A stretch of DNA of 51,766 nt from an uncultured Pelagibacteraceae bacterium. GTDB lineage: Bacteria; Pseudomonadota; Alphaproteobacteria; Pelagibacterales; Pelagibacteraceae. The notes below the pieces were generated by a model. The model did not search any database and was not told where the DNA came from. It saw nothing but the letters and a program-made list of their open reading frames with translations. Below, one piece after another: positions 1-9,059 of the stretch (the stretch's first letter is position 1; each line of letters opens with the position of its first letter). A program made the position numbers and the translations under genes. Location: contig CABXUA010000005.1 in NCBI GenBank assembly GCA_902515355.1, positions 1-51,766 of the forward strand, written 5' to 3'.

Positions 1-2
1 AT

Positions 3-653
3 TATATTGACACCAAACATCCTCTTATCATAGAAAATTTATTAGGAATAAAGCGAACTAAGGGCACTAATCAAATAGGTAAAAAACCATTATTAATCAA
101 TGACTTAAAACTAATAATTAAAGTTATAGATGAATGTAATGAAAAGTATACGAGAAAATTGAGAGACAAAACAATTATATTAATAGGATTTTCCGGAGGC
201 TTTAGACGTTCAGAGTTAATTTCAATAGAGCATGAGGATATAGAGTTCGTGAGCGAAGGTGTTAAAATATATGTTAAAAGATCAAAAACCGATCAGTCCG
301 GAGAAGGTATGATAAAGGCTATACCCTATTTTGATAACGAAGAATACTGTCCGGTAAAGCATTTAAGCTTATGGATAACTCAATCAAATATTAAAAAAGG
401 TAAAATTTTTGATATATCTGATAAAAGCGTTGCGCTAATTATTAAAAAATATGCAAATTTAGCAGGATTAGATGGAAATAAATATGCAGGACACAGCTTA
501 AGATCTGGTTTTGCTACATCTACAGCAGAGTCAGGTGCAGAAGAAAGATATATAATGACTATGACAGGACATAAAACTACACAAATGGTAAGAAGATATA
601 TAAAAGAAGCTAATTTATTTAAAAATAATGCTTTAAATAAGATAAAAATCTAA
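3..653 (+). CDS. Tyrosine recombinase (phage-type integrase), 5' end outside window
   Basis: Site-specific DNA strand exchange enzyme. The frame is open from base 3 and contains no ATG start, so the gene begins left of the window; a TTG at 159 is unlikely to be the true start because integrase-like sequence continues upstream (LLGIKRTKG, KKPLLINDL). The catalytic domain looks complete: first Arg in GGFRRSEL, Lys in KRSKTDQSG, HSLR box, GHKTTQMV second His region, and the Tyr nucleophile in VRRYIKEA. The stop overlaps the stop of the convergent glycosyltransferase gene by 4 bp. Next to glycosyltransferases it suggests the border of a variable island. A XerC/D role is less likely because the sequence resembles phage/island integrases, but this is family-level judgement. 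Confidence 0.85.
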   Translation, partial: YIDTKHPLIIENLLGIKRTKGTNQIGKKPLLINDLKLIIKVIDECNEKYTRKLRDKTIILIGFSGGFRRSELISIEHEDIEFVSEGVKIYVKRSKTDQSGEGMIKAIPYFDNEEYCPVKHLSLWITQSNIKKGKIFDISDKSVALIIKKYANLAGLDGNKYAGHSLRSGFATSTAESGAEERYIMTMTGHKTTQMVRRYIKEANLFKNNALNKIKI

Positions 654-1504
654 ATCTTTTTAACAAAAAGACTTAAGTAAAGAATTTTTAATTTACATAT
701 AGTTAGATCAACGAAATAAGAAAAATTTTTTTTGGGCTCGGAAAGAGGAGAAGTATATCTGGTTTTAGATCTTAAATAGTGTTTTTTAAAGAATTTTGAA
801 CTAAAACCCCATTTTTTTAAAAATACTTTTTCACCTTTGTTTTGTATGAAGTTCTTTTTTTTTCTAGTAGTTACAGAGCTAAAATGATAAACCTTACAAT
901 TATTTATACCTTTAAAAATTCTTACACCTTCATTCCATAATTTGATATTAAAATCTGGATCTGAAGTTATACCTGGATTAAATTCCTCGCTAAAACCACC
1001 AACTTTATTCCATAATTTTTTATGTACTAGATGAGGAGCAAAATGTGTACCTTGATGATCGTAAAAATTTATTTTTTGATAATTATTCAACAATTTATTT
1101 TCATCAAAATTATTAATTGTTTCACCACAATTATATTTAATATGACCAGAATTAGGTTCTATCATTGTGCCAGATAAATAGAATTTATTGTGGTTAATTT
1201 TTTTTAGTTCATCGATAAAATATTTATCCCATAGTGGACAAAAGTACATATCATCGTGAGAATAGAGAATATAATCTTTCGTTGATTTTTTGGTCGCTAA
1301 ATTCATAGAAGAACACAAACCAATGTTATTCTTGGAAAATGTGTATTTTAAATTATTTGATTTAGCATAGTCTAAGGTACCATCTGTACCTTCATTTATA
1401 TGTAAGATAATTTCGTGAATTTTAAAAGAGTTTTTCTTTATACTATTAAGACAAAGTTTTAAATAATCTAAATTATTATAAGTCGGAATTATTATGGAAA
1501 ACAT
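650..1504 (-). CDS. Family 2 glycosyltransferase (GT-A fold)
   Basis: Predicted to transfer a sugar from a nucleotide-sugar donor to a surface polysaccharide or lipid acceptor at the cytoplasmic membrane. The N-terminus FSIIIPTYNNLDYLKLCLNS is a classic GT2 start, and a DxD-like metal/nucleotide site is seen in YSHDDMYFCPLWD near residue 85. Length 284 aa is normal for the family. The start ATG overlaps the stop of the upstream glycosyltransferase in a TAATG junction, so the two are probably translationally coupled. An A9 tract near the C-terminal third (plus-strand T9 at 855-863) stays in frame. Acceptor and linkage cannot be predicted. Confidence 0.85.
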   Translation of the reverse strand: MFSIIIPTYNNLDYLKLCLNSIKKNSFKIHEIILHINEGTDGTLDYAKSNNLKYTFSKNNIGLCSSMNLATKKSTKDYILYSHDDMYFCPLWDKYFIDELKKINHNKFYLSGTMIEPNSGHIKYNCGETINNFDENKLLNNYQKINFYDHQGTHFAPHLVHKKLWNKVGGFSEEFNPGITSDPDFNIKLWNEGVRIFKGINNCKVYHFSSVTTRKKKNFIQNKGEKVFLKKWGFSSKFFKKHYLRSKTRYTSPLSEPKKNFSYFVDLTICKLKILYLSLFVKKI

Positions 1505-3637
1505 TATTTATCCCATAAATATTTTTTTTTGTTTTTAATATTTAATGTTTTATTAACGATATAGTCAGCTACTAAGGTAGAATTAAAATATCTAAGATAT
1601 TTTTGTTTGCCTTTTTTCCCAATTAATTTTCTAAGCTTTTCATCCTTTGCTATCCTCTGTATTTTTTCAGATAAATCATTAATATTTTTATAAAAAACCA
1701 TTTCGTCATCATTAAAAAAATCTCTATAGCCAGTTTTTTCATCAATTAAAGTTACCAATCCATTTCCTATTATCTGAGTAATTCTATCGCTACTATAATA
1801 TTTTATAGGCTCTCCCCTACTCAAATTTAAACCCATTTTAGAATTTGAAATTGTTTTAAAATAGTGGTCAGCCCAAATTGGTTGCACTTGTTTTAGACCA
1901 TATATATCAAATTTAATGTTATTAGTTACGTTCATTAGCTTCTGTATAAATAAAGCTCTTTCATCAAATTTTCCGGACTTTAGGATACCCCTGTGTACTC
2001 CGTGACTTAATGCAAAAAAAACATCCATGTTACAGCTTTTTCTAAAATTCTCTAATACCTCAAAAGAAGAATCACTTGGATTTGGTATATAAAAATTTTC
2101 ATTATTTTTTGGTAAAAATTTTAATACATCGGGACTTGTAGTTAAAAAATTACAATCAATAAACTGAGCCTTGTCTAAAACTCTATCTTTATTCCTCTGA
2201 TAGTCTGGACCTTTTTTATTTAAAGGATCAAGAAACCATTGTGATATTTTTAGCGAAGGATAATCGTCTTTTAAATCTGATAATGTTTCAGGAAATATAG
2301 AGTCAGCATGTCCCAAAATCAGAAGGTCAGGTTTATAATTATAGCAGGTTTTTTTTAATTTATCATTTAAAGATTTGGACCCTCTAAAGTCTTTAAAGTT
2401 TTTATAGTATCGTAATATATCTCTGTCACTAAATTCTAATATACTGTGGCCCAATCTAATAAAACCATTATTAAGTCTTCTACCAGTGTTAAAAAATAAT
2501 CTACCATCATATCGCTCATTAAAATTTGTAACATGTAAAATTCTTAATTTCTTATTTTTATTAACATTAAAAATTTTGAAATCATTTAGTTTTTCAGATC
2601 TACATTCATCTATGAGATCTGAAACAAATTTATTAGTTAAATAAAAATTTTTATAAGACGATTTTTGTAGAGTTTCTCTTTTTCTTTTATCTATAATTAA
2701 TTTTTTAATTTCTTTATATAAAGATTTAGCTGAAAGGTCTTTCAGTATAATGCCATTTGTTATGGTTTCTGGTAAACCACCTTTGTTACTTATAATTACC
2801 GCGCATCCGCTCGATGAAGCTTCTAGACTTGTTCTGCCAAATGGTTCGTCCCATCTTGAGCAAACCACAGCTATACTTGTATTTTCATAAATTCTTAAAA
2901 CTTTTTTGTGTTCTAGAAAACCGTGAATTTTTAAATTTTTATGATCAAAATAAATCTTATCTCTTGCTTCGTCACCAACAACTGAAGCTTTCCAATCTTT
3001 AAAGTTGCTCAAAATTTTTATAATTGCTTTTCCGAATATATCATATCCTTTCGATCTATTAAGTTTTCCAACAAAGGTTATAAGTTTTTTTTTATTTTTA
3101 ATATTAAATTTATTTTTTTTTAGCAGATTGAAAAATAACAGAAAGTTTTTCACTATTTATAAATTTACTTTGCATTCCTTCCACAAATCTTTTTTTAGAC
3201 CAGTTGCTATTAAAAAGTATTTTATAAGTATTATTTAATAAAAATTTTCTTTCATTTATAGTTTTTGAGCCCAACATGGTTAATGGGTCATTGTGAAAAT
3301 ATAAAATGTAATTCCTTTTTCCAATTAAAGGTATTAAATCATAAAGATAATTTGGTCTATTATGAATTTCTATTAGGTCAGATTTCTCGTTTGATTCAAT
3401 TTTAGTAAATTCTTTGATATATTTTTTACTTTGACTAGTAAATCTAAGTTTTAATTTGCTTAATGGTATATTTCTATAATTACAATTAAATGTCTTTTTA
3501 TAATCTGTATTACCATAGACTATGATATTATTTTTAAATTTACTTTCTTTAACTGTATCATTAACAAATAATGATACTGCACCTGGATACACTGGTGAGA
3601 AGTTTTCTTTATAAGGTAACAGAATTGAAATTTTCAT
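1504..3637 (-). CDS. Two-domain glycosyltransferase (GT4 + CgeB-like), reading frame broken at an A9 tract
   Basis: Two overlapping frames make one protein. The first (3637 to 3110, 175 aa) is the N-terminal Rossmann half of a GT-B enzyme, starting MKISILLPYKENFSPVYPGA. The second (to 1504) continues with the donor-binding half: TFVGKLNRSKGYDIFGKA, WDEPFGRTSLEASSSGCAV, GGLPETI. From about residue 364 of the joined protein a second module begins (LRILHVTNFNERYDGRLFF, SQWFLDPLN, ISRGEP-like NLSRGEPIKYY) that resembles CgeB-type family 1 glycosyltransferases. Dropping one A from the A9 tract at 3113-3121 joins the frames into 710 aa with continuous homology (QSAKKNKFNIKNKKKLITF). Sequencing error, real mutation, or expression by slippage are all possible. 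It precedes the GT2 gene in the same operon. Confidence 0.75.
3113..3121 (-). other. A9 tract at which the glycosyltransferase frame breaks
   Basis: On the minus strand the sequence is GCT followed by nine A and then TAAATTT. In the upstream frame it reads Ala-Lys-Lys-Lys-stop. With eight A it reads Ala-Lys-Lys-Asn-Lys-Phe and enters the downstream frame, which carries the rest of the GT-B domain. A second A9 in the same gene (plus-strand T9 at 3085-3093) is in frame. Confidence 0.85.
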
Positions 3638-3885
3638 ATTTTAAGAGTTTTTATTTTATTTCTTAAATTTCTATTTTTCTTTATATAATATTCTCTAGAA
3701 ATTGCTCTACTTTTTGAAGCTATTTTTTCCTTATAAATTAGTCTCCACTTTCTTCCTCTTGTGAATTTTGCGCCTTTTCCAGAATTATGTAATTTGATTC
3801 TTTTTTTTAAGTCCTTTGTATAACCAACATAAGTTTGAGATTTTTTGCCTGATGATTTGAGCATATAAACATAAAAACTCGCCAT
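3634..3885 (-). CDS. GIY-YIG domain protein (UPF0213/YhbQ type)
   Basis: Small single-domain protein of 83 aa with the GIY-YIG nuclease fold: FYVYMLKSS forms the GIY half and TYVGYTKDLKKRIKLHNSG the YIG half with its Arg, followed by GAKFTRGRKW and a Glu in ISREYYIKK. Stand-alone proteins of this type are common in bacteria; their substrate is uncertain, though a DNA repair or nuclease role is assumed from the fold. Its stop overlaps the ATG of the glycosyltransferase by 4 bp, so it leads that operon. No sign that it is a homing endonuclease inside an intron or intein. Confidence 0.85.
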   Translation of the reverse strand: MASFYVYMLKSSGKKSQTYVGYTKDLKKRIKLHNSGKGAKFTRGRKWRLIYKEKIASKSRAISREYYIKKNRNLRNKIKTLKI

Positions 3886-3944
3886 ACAGTATGTTAAATA
3901 AATATCTTTTAACTAAGTTTTTTTATTTTATGAATTTTTCTCAT

Positions 3945-5390
3945 TTATTGATAAGAAATACCTAAATGAGTATACTTAACGTTTAAATAATCTTTAATGG
4001 CCATTGATCCGCCCTCTCTTCCATATCCTGTTTGTTTTATTCCACCAAAGGGAGCCTCGGCTATAGCTACTACGGGTGTATTTACTGCTACTGTACCAGT
4101 TTCCATAAGCTCAGAAGCTTTGTGAGCTTTTTCCATATTATTAGTAAATATATAACTAGCTAAGCCCAAATCGTTGTTGTTAGCTCTTTTGATTACTTCG
4201 TCAAAATTTTTAAATGAGAGAATAGGAACTAAAGGTCCAAAAGGTTCCTGGTTCATAATTGTAAAATCGTCTTTTACATTATCAAATATTGTTGGCTCAA
4301 AATAATAACCTTTATTAAATCCTGCTGGTTTTTGACCACCACAAAGAATCTTTGCTCCTTCTTTTTTTGTAATTTCTACTAATTTTTCTATCTCATCTAA
4401 TCTCTTTTTGGTTGTAAGCGGTCCTAAAATTGTGTCTTTATCCATGCCATTTCCAATTTTTAATTTTTTCGTTTTTTTTACCATAAGTTCTGCAAAACTA
4501 TCCTTTTTACTTTCATGAATATAAAATCTATTAGGTGAAATACACACTTGACCATTATTTCTAAATTTAGCAGCAATGGCCATATCTGTCACCTTGTCTA
4601 AATCAACATCGTCAAAAACAATAAATGGGGCGTGACCACTTAGTTCCATTGTTACTCTTTGTACTTTATCGGCAGCTTTTTTTAGAATTAATTTTCCTAC
4701 ACGTGTAGAACCAGTTATTGAGACTTTTTTAATTATATCAGAGGATAAAAGTTCATTTGATATAAAGGCTGGATCGCCAGATAAAAGATTAACAACACCA
4801 GGAGGAAGCCCTGCTTGCCTACATATATCAACTAATTGCATTACACTTCCAGGAGTAATAACATCTGGTTTAACTATAACTGAACATCCTGCTGCTAAAG
4901 CGGTTGATATTTTTCTTGATGCAAGAATTATAGGAAAATTCCAAGGAACTAATGCCGCTACAACTCCTACAGGTTGATAATAAATTTGAATTCTTGTATT
5001 GGGGAATCTGCTTTGTAATGATTGTCCATAAATTCTTTTTGTTTCCTCAGAATTCCATTCAAAAATATCACCTGCTCCACCTATTTCTCCTGTAGCCTCT
5101 GTTAAGGGTTTTCCTACTTCTAAGGTAAGCCATTTTGCCAAGGTATCGACATTTTTTCTTATTAATTCAGAAATTTTTCTAATTATCTTAGCTCTTTCCC
5201 ATGGGGCTGTATTTTTCCAAACTTCTAAGCCTTTCTCTGATGATTTTAAAGCCTTTTTAATATCTTCTATATTTGCTTTTGATGTTTTTCCTATTATTTC
5301 TTCAGTAGCAGGATTTATAACGTCGTAAGTTTCTTTACTAGAGGATTCTTGCCATTTCCCGTCTATAAATTGTCCAAATTTACTATACAT
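3945..5390 (-). CDS. NAD(P)-dependent aldehyde dehydrogenase, succinate-semialdehyde type
   Basis: Oxidises an aldehyde to the carboxylic acid in the cytoplasm. All ALDH landmarks are present: VPWNFPI with Asn151, VIVKPD with Lys174 for the cofactor, SITGSTRVGK, catalytic Glu249 in MELSGHAPF, and nucleophile Cys283 in GQVCISPNRF. The C-terminal APFGGIKQTGYGREGG resembles succinate-semialdehyde dehydrogenases (GabD), so that substrate is a reasonable guess; glycolaldehyde or another small aldehyde is equally possible. Length 481 aa is typical. The FAH-family gene 34 bp upstream may form a small catabolic operon with it. Confidence 0.85.
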   Translation of the reverse strand: MYSKFGQFIDGKWQESSSKETYDVINPATEEIIGKTSKANIEDIKKALKSSEKGLEVWKNTAPWERAKIIRKISELIRKNVDTLAKWLTLEVGKPLTEATGEIGGAGDIFEWNSEETKRIYGQSLQSRFPNTRIQIYYQPVGVVAALVPWNFPIILASRKISTALAAGCSVIVKPDVITPGSVMQLVDICRQAGLPPGVVNLLSGDPAFISNELLSSDIIKKVSITGSTRVGKLILKKAADKVQRVTMELSGHAPFIVFDDVDLDKVTDMAIAAKFRNNGQVCISPNRFYIHESKKDSFAELMVKKTKKLKIGNGMDKDTILGPLTTKKRLDEIEKLVEITKKEGAKILCGGQKPAGFNKGYYFEPTIFDNVKDDFTIMNQEPFGPLVPILSFKNFDEVIKRANNNDLGLASYIFTNNMEKAHKASELMETGTVAVNTPVVAIAEAPFGGIKQTGYGREGGSMAIKDYLNVKYTHLGISYQ

Positions 5391-5424
5391 TAAATTCTTA
5401 TATCACAAATTAAGAACTAAAACA

Positions 5425-6270
5425 TTATTTGTAAGATTTAACCTGATGCAATTGTTCGCCTAATTTATCAATACTAAGTCTTACTTTTTCTCCACCTTTA
5501 AGGAAAACTGGCGGTTTCATATTTTCACCAACACCTGGCGGTGTACCAGTGCAACATATGTCGCCCGGAAACAAAGACATGCAGTGACTCATATAAGAAA
5601 CCAATGATTTAATGTTAAATATCATTTCTTTTGTGTTGCCTGTTTGCATTTGTTTCCCATCTACTTCTAAAGTTAAATTTAGATTTTGATATTCGGGTAA
5701 TTCATCAGTAGTTAATATATATGGTCCTATAGGACCAAAAGTATCAAAACCCTTGCCTTTGTCCCAAGTTAATCCTTTATTTTTTTGAAAATTTCTTTCT
5801 GTAATATCATTAACAAGAAAGAAACCAAGAACATGATCTAGAGCATTCTCTTCATTTACATATTGAGCTTTTTTTCCAATAACGAAACCTAATTCTACTT
5901 CCCAGTCAGTATGTTTTGAATCCTTAGGAACTATGATGTCATCGTTAGGTCCAGAAATACAACTAGTAAATTTTGAAAAAATTATAGGCTCTTTAGGTAT
6001 AGGTAAATTTTGTTCTTCTGCATGATCTCGATAATTTAATCCTATTCCAATAAACTTTGCAGGATTTGAGACACATGCACCTATTCTTTGAGATTTGTCA
6101 ACGATGGGAAGTTTATTTAGATCAGTTTTTTTTATTACCTCTAGAGTTCTAAAGTTAAGTGTATTTGGATTAAAATCATCTATAAGAGAAGATACATCCC
6201 GATAATTATTATCCTTATCTATTACTACTGGTTTTTCTTTATTTAAATCTCCCAATCTACATAGTTTCAT
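5425..6270 (-). CDS. Fumarylacetoacetate hydrolase (FAH) family protein
   Basis: Metal-dependent hydrolase, isomerase or decarboxylase acting on beta-diketo or 2-keto acids. Visible FAH features are FIGIGLNYRDHAEE (residues 74-86), the metal ligands Glu124 and Glu126 in DWEVELGFVIG and Asp155 in FFLVNDITER, and KGFDTFGPIGPYI. The C-terminus has the usual PGDICCTGTPPGVG loop. Length 281 aa fits the single-domain family. Members cannot be assigned a substrate from sequence alone; annotations such as ureidoglycolate lyase or 2-hydroxyhepta-2,4-diene-1,7-dioate isomerase would be guesses. It lies upstream of the aldehyde dehydrogenase on the same strand. Confidence 0.85.
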   Translation of the reverse strand: MKLCRLGDLNKEKPVVIDKDNNYRDVSSLIDDFNPNTLNFRTLEVIKKTDLNKLPIVDKSQRIGACVSNPAKFIGIGLNYRDHAEEQNLPIPKEPIIFSKFTSCISGPNDDIIVPKDSKHTDWEVELGFVIGKKAQYVNEENALDHVLGFFLVNDITERNFQKNKGLTWDKGKGFDTFGPIGPYILTTDELPEYQNLNLTLEVDGKQMQTGNTKEMIFNIKSLVSYMSHCMSLFPGDICCTGTPPGVGENMKPPVFLKGGEKVRLSIDKLGEQLHQVKSYK

Positions 6271-6286
6271 AATATTACTTAATCTT

Positions 6287-6361
6287 TGGCGGTCCCACGG
6301 GGAATCGAACCCCGATTAGATGATTGAAAACCATCTGTCCTAACCGTTAGACGATGGGACC
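6287..6361 (-). tRNA. tRNA-Glu (anticodon UUC)
   Basis: The minus strand folds as a cloverleaf: acceptor GGTCCCA pairs with TGGGACC, discriminator G, and an encoded CCA (plus-strand TGG at 6287-6289). The anticodon stem GATGG/TCATC, with one G-U pair, closes the 7-nt loop TTTTCAA, giving anticodon TTC. The T-arm contains GGTTCGATTCC. The 5' end overlaps the last 22 bp of recJ, so the tRNA is probably cut from a recJ read-through transcript. Confidence 0.96.
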
Positions 6362-8121
6362 TTATTTATTTTGTCTTTATTAACAGAAATATCATCGATA
6401 ATAAACTCTACATTTTTTTCACCTCTCCACTCGTTTAAAGTTAATTTTCCTGCAATGTTAAAGGGTTTTATATTTTTTTTTAAAAGATATTGGCCTAAAT
6501 CGTTATCTTTAGCATTAAAAGCTATTGTTTTAATATTAGAACCATCCGAACCAAGAAGAACAGACTTAATATGTCTCTCTGCGACAATTTTGGAATTTAA
6601 GATAGTTAAATTCTCAATAACAAATTTAGGCTCAGGATTCCCAGACCCAAATGGTGATAAATTATCTACTTTGGAATAAAAATCAACATTTAGAGCAGAT
6701 GGCGAAACTATAGAATCTATATAAAGATTTCTTTCTTTTTGAAAACTTATTTTTAATGATTGAAATATTTTGAATATGTATATCTTAAATTGTTCAATCT
6801 TATCTTTTGAAATTGAAAATCCTCCAGCCATCTTGTGGCCTCCCCCTTTTATTAAAATACCCTTTTGAACAGCACCTATAATGGCGGAGCCAATGTCGAA
6901 ACCTACTATTGATCTTGCTGAAGCTTTTCCAACATTGTCGTTTATTGAAATAATTATTGTTGGTTTATTGTATTTTTCTTTGATTCTTGAAGCTATAATA
7001 CCAATTATACCTTCATGCCAATTTTTTCCACTTAAAACTAAAATAGGATCAGTTAAATTTATATCACTTTTTAAAATATTTTCTAATAAATCATTTTCCA
7101 ATAATTGTCGTTCTTTATTAAATAAGTTTAATTCTGAAGCTAATTTAAAACTTTCTTTTGCATTTTTGTTTAATAAAAGGTTTGCCCCATGAGAACATTT
7201 TCCAACTCTTCCCCCGGCATTAAGTCTTGGACCAATTATGTAACCTAGATGATATGTCGATGGATTAGTTTCAACTTTGCAAATATCTAAAAGTGTTTTG
7301 AGGCCCAGGTTGAATCTATTGCGAATAATTTTGAGTCCTTGTTTCACAATAGCTCTGTTTAATCCTATTAAGGGCACTACATCACAAACTGTGCCTAATG
7401 ATACTAAATCTAAAAAACTGATAAGATTTGGTTCGGATATATTGCTTTCAATAAACCAGTTTTTTTCTCTAAGTTTTTTATTTAATGCAACAAGAAATAA
7501 AAAACATACACCAGCGGCGCAAAGATAATTTAATTTAGAATCATCATCAAATCGATTAGGATTGATTATGGAATGTGCCTTTGGTAACGAGGTTTCTGAT
7601 TGATGATGATCAAATATTAAAACATCTATATTTTTATTTTGCGCAAACTCAATCGGTTCATAAGACATAGTTCCACAATCTACTGTAAATATTAAATTAA
7701 CTTTTTTATCTATCAATTTTTTAAAACCATTTATAGAAGGTCCGTAGCCCTCTGTTCTACGATCAGGAATGTAGATCTCAAAATTATGATTAATACTTTG
7801 AAAAAATCGACCTAATAATGCTGTAGAAGTAGCACCATCTACATCATAATCACCAAAAATTCCTATTTTTTCTTTATTAATTATAGCTTGATAAGTTCTG
7901 TTAACAGTTTTGCTCATATCTTTTAATATATCTGGATTGGGTAAAATATTTTTTATAGTAGGATTAAGATAATTTTGAATTTCATTTTTATCTAATTTTC
8001 TTACAGCTAGAAGTTTAGAGGTAATTTCATCTAAAAAGAAATTTTCCTTAAAATAACTGATATCATTTTCATCGAATTTTTTTAAAATCCAATTTTTACC
8101 GCTTACTGAGGACGAGTTCAT
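6340..8121 (-). CDS. recJ: Single-stranded-DNA-specific exonuclease RecJ
   Basis: 5'-3' single-strand DNA exonuclease used in recombinational and mismatch repair. The DHH-family motifs are clear: GDYDVDGATST with Asp91, Asp93 and Asp95, VDCGTMSYE near 148, FDHHQSE at 170-176, and the DHHA1 motif GGGHKMAGGF near 428. Length 593 aa is normal. The stop codon lies inside tRNA-Glu: the last residues, VPSSNG, are encoded by the tRNA 5' half. The ATG overlaps the TGA of glpX by 4 bp, indicating coupling. An in-frame A9 tract crosses plus-strand 6473-6481. Confidence 0.95.
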   Translation of the reverse strand: MNSSSVSGKNWILKKFDENDISYFKENFFLDEITSKLLAVRKLDKNEIQNYLNPTIKNILPNPDILKDMSKTVNRTYQAIINKEKIGIFGDYDVDGATSTALLGRFFQSINHNFEIYIPDRRTEGYGPSINGFKKLIDKKVNLIFTVDCGTMSYEPIEFAQNKNIDVLIFDHHQSETSLPKAHSIINPNRFDDDSKLNYLCAAGVCFLFLVALNKKLREKNWFIESNISEPNLISFLDLVSLGTVCDVVPLIGLNRAIVKQGLKIIRNRFNLGLKTLLDICKVETNPSTYHLGYIIGPRLNAGGRVGKCSHGANLLLNKNAKESFKLASELNLFNKERQLLENDLLENILKSDINLTDPILVLSGKNWHEGIIGIIASRIKEKYNKPTIIISINDNVGKASARSIVGFDIGSAIIGAVQKGILIKGGGHKMAGGFSISKDKIEQFKIYIFKIFQSLKISFQKERNLYIDSIVSPSALNVDFYSKVDNLSPFGSGNPEPKFVIENLTILNSKIVAERHIKSVLLGSDGSNIKTIAFNAKDNDLGQYLLKKNIKPFNIAGKLTLNEWRGEKNVEFIIDDISVNKDKINKVPSSNG

Positions 8122-9059
8122 TTTTTGTGAAGATTAGTAACTTTTTTTACTATCTTTGTGCTTTTTTGCAGAGCAAAAGTCGAAGCTTCAAAAGAGTCAC
8201 CTTTGTCGATAATTCCTTTAACCAAATCACCGTCGGTAACGGCAGTGGCACAAAATATTACATCTCCTTTTACCATCTCATCTAAATCATATTTTTTTTT
8301 AAGGTTTTTAACTCCTAGTTTAGTTGCCCTTTGACTTTGTTCTTTATCCAAAACTAATCTAGTTTGCATTTGACCGCCCAAACAGCTTAGAGCAGCACCC
8401 GCTAGAACACCTTCAGGACCACCTCCTATACCAATATAAATATCATTTTTTGAATTTTCATCTATTACGGAAATAACTCCACTTACGTCACCATCTGAAA
8501 TAAAATTTATGTTAACTTTCATTTTTTTAAGACTGTCAATTATATTTTTGTGTCTGGGTCTATCTAAAACACAAGCAAATAATTTTTCAGGTGTTGTGTT
8601 TTTCGCATCTGCTAATAAAGATATATTTTTTTCAACAGAATTATCAAGGTCAATTAAGTTTTTAGGAAGATTTGTGCCTATAGCTATTTTTTCCATATAC
8701 GTATCTGGTGCAGATAATAGATTTCCTTTTTCACTAACAGACAACACAGAAAAGGCATTTGGTAAATTTTTAGCGACAAAATTAGTTCCTTCTAATGGAT
8801 CTAAAGCTATATCTAAAGCTTGACCAGTATTAGAACCTACTTTTTCCCCGATATATAGCATTGGGGCTTCATCCATCTCTCCCTCTCCAATTACTACTGT
8901 TCCTTTCATTTCAATTTTATTTAATTCATCTCTCATAAGATCTACTGCGCCTTTGTCAGCTGCGATTTTATCATTTTTTCCAATAAATAAAGAGGCGCCA
9001 TAAGCAGCTTTTTCGGTAGCTCTAATGAATTGTTCTAAATATTTCTTATCTATACTCAC
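8118..9059 (-). CDS. glpX: Fructose-1,6-bisphosphatase class II (GlpX)
   Basis: Hydrolyses fructose 1,6-bisphosphate to fructose 6-phosphate for gluconeogenesis. Recognised by GEGEMDEAPMLYIGEKVG (near residue 58), DPLEGTNFVAKN (near 87) and GIGGGPEGVLAGAAL, hallmark segments of the class II Li-sensitive family. Length 313 aa is normal. The start is GTG at 9059, overlapping the hom stop in TAGTG; the 3' end overlaps recJ. The order hom-glpX-recJ is common in alphaproteobacteria and supports the call. Confidence 0.95.
   Translation of the reverse strand: MSIDKKYLEQFIRATEKAAYGASLFIGKNDKIAADKGAVDLMRDELNKIEMKGTVVIGEGEMDEAPMLYIGEKVGSNTGQALDIALDPLEGTNFVAKNLPNAFSVLSVSEKGNLLSAPDTYMEKIAIGTNLPKNLIDLDNSVEKNISLLADAKNTTPEKLFACVLDRPRHKNIIDSLKKMKVNINFISDGDVSGVISVIDENSKNDIYIGIGGGPEGVLAGAALSCLGGQMQTRLVLDKEQSQRATKLGVKNLKKKYDLDEMVKGDVIFCATAVTDGDLVKGIIDKGDSFEASTFALQKSTKIVKKVTNLHKK

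Noticed and set aside
3634-3885. Homing endonuclease inside a mobile intron
   Set aside because: The GIY-YIG protein is a stand-alone UPF0213-type gene with operon-like overlaps, no intron structure.
6287-6361. tRNA-Glu as an integration site for the integrase at the left edge
   Set aside because: More than 5 kb of core genes separate them and no repeat of the tRNA 3' end was noticed.
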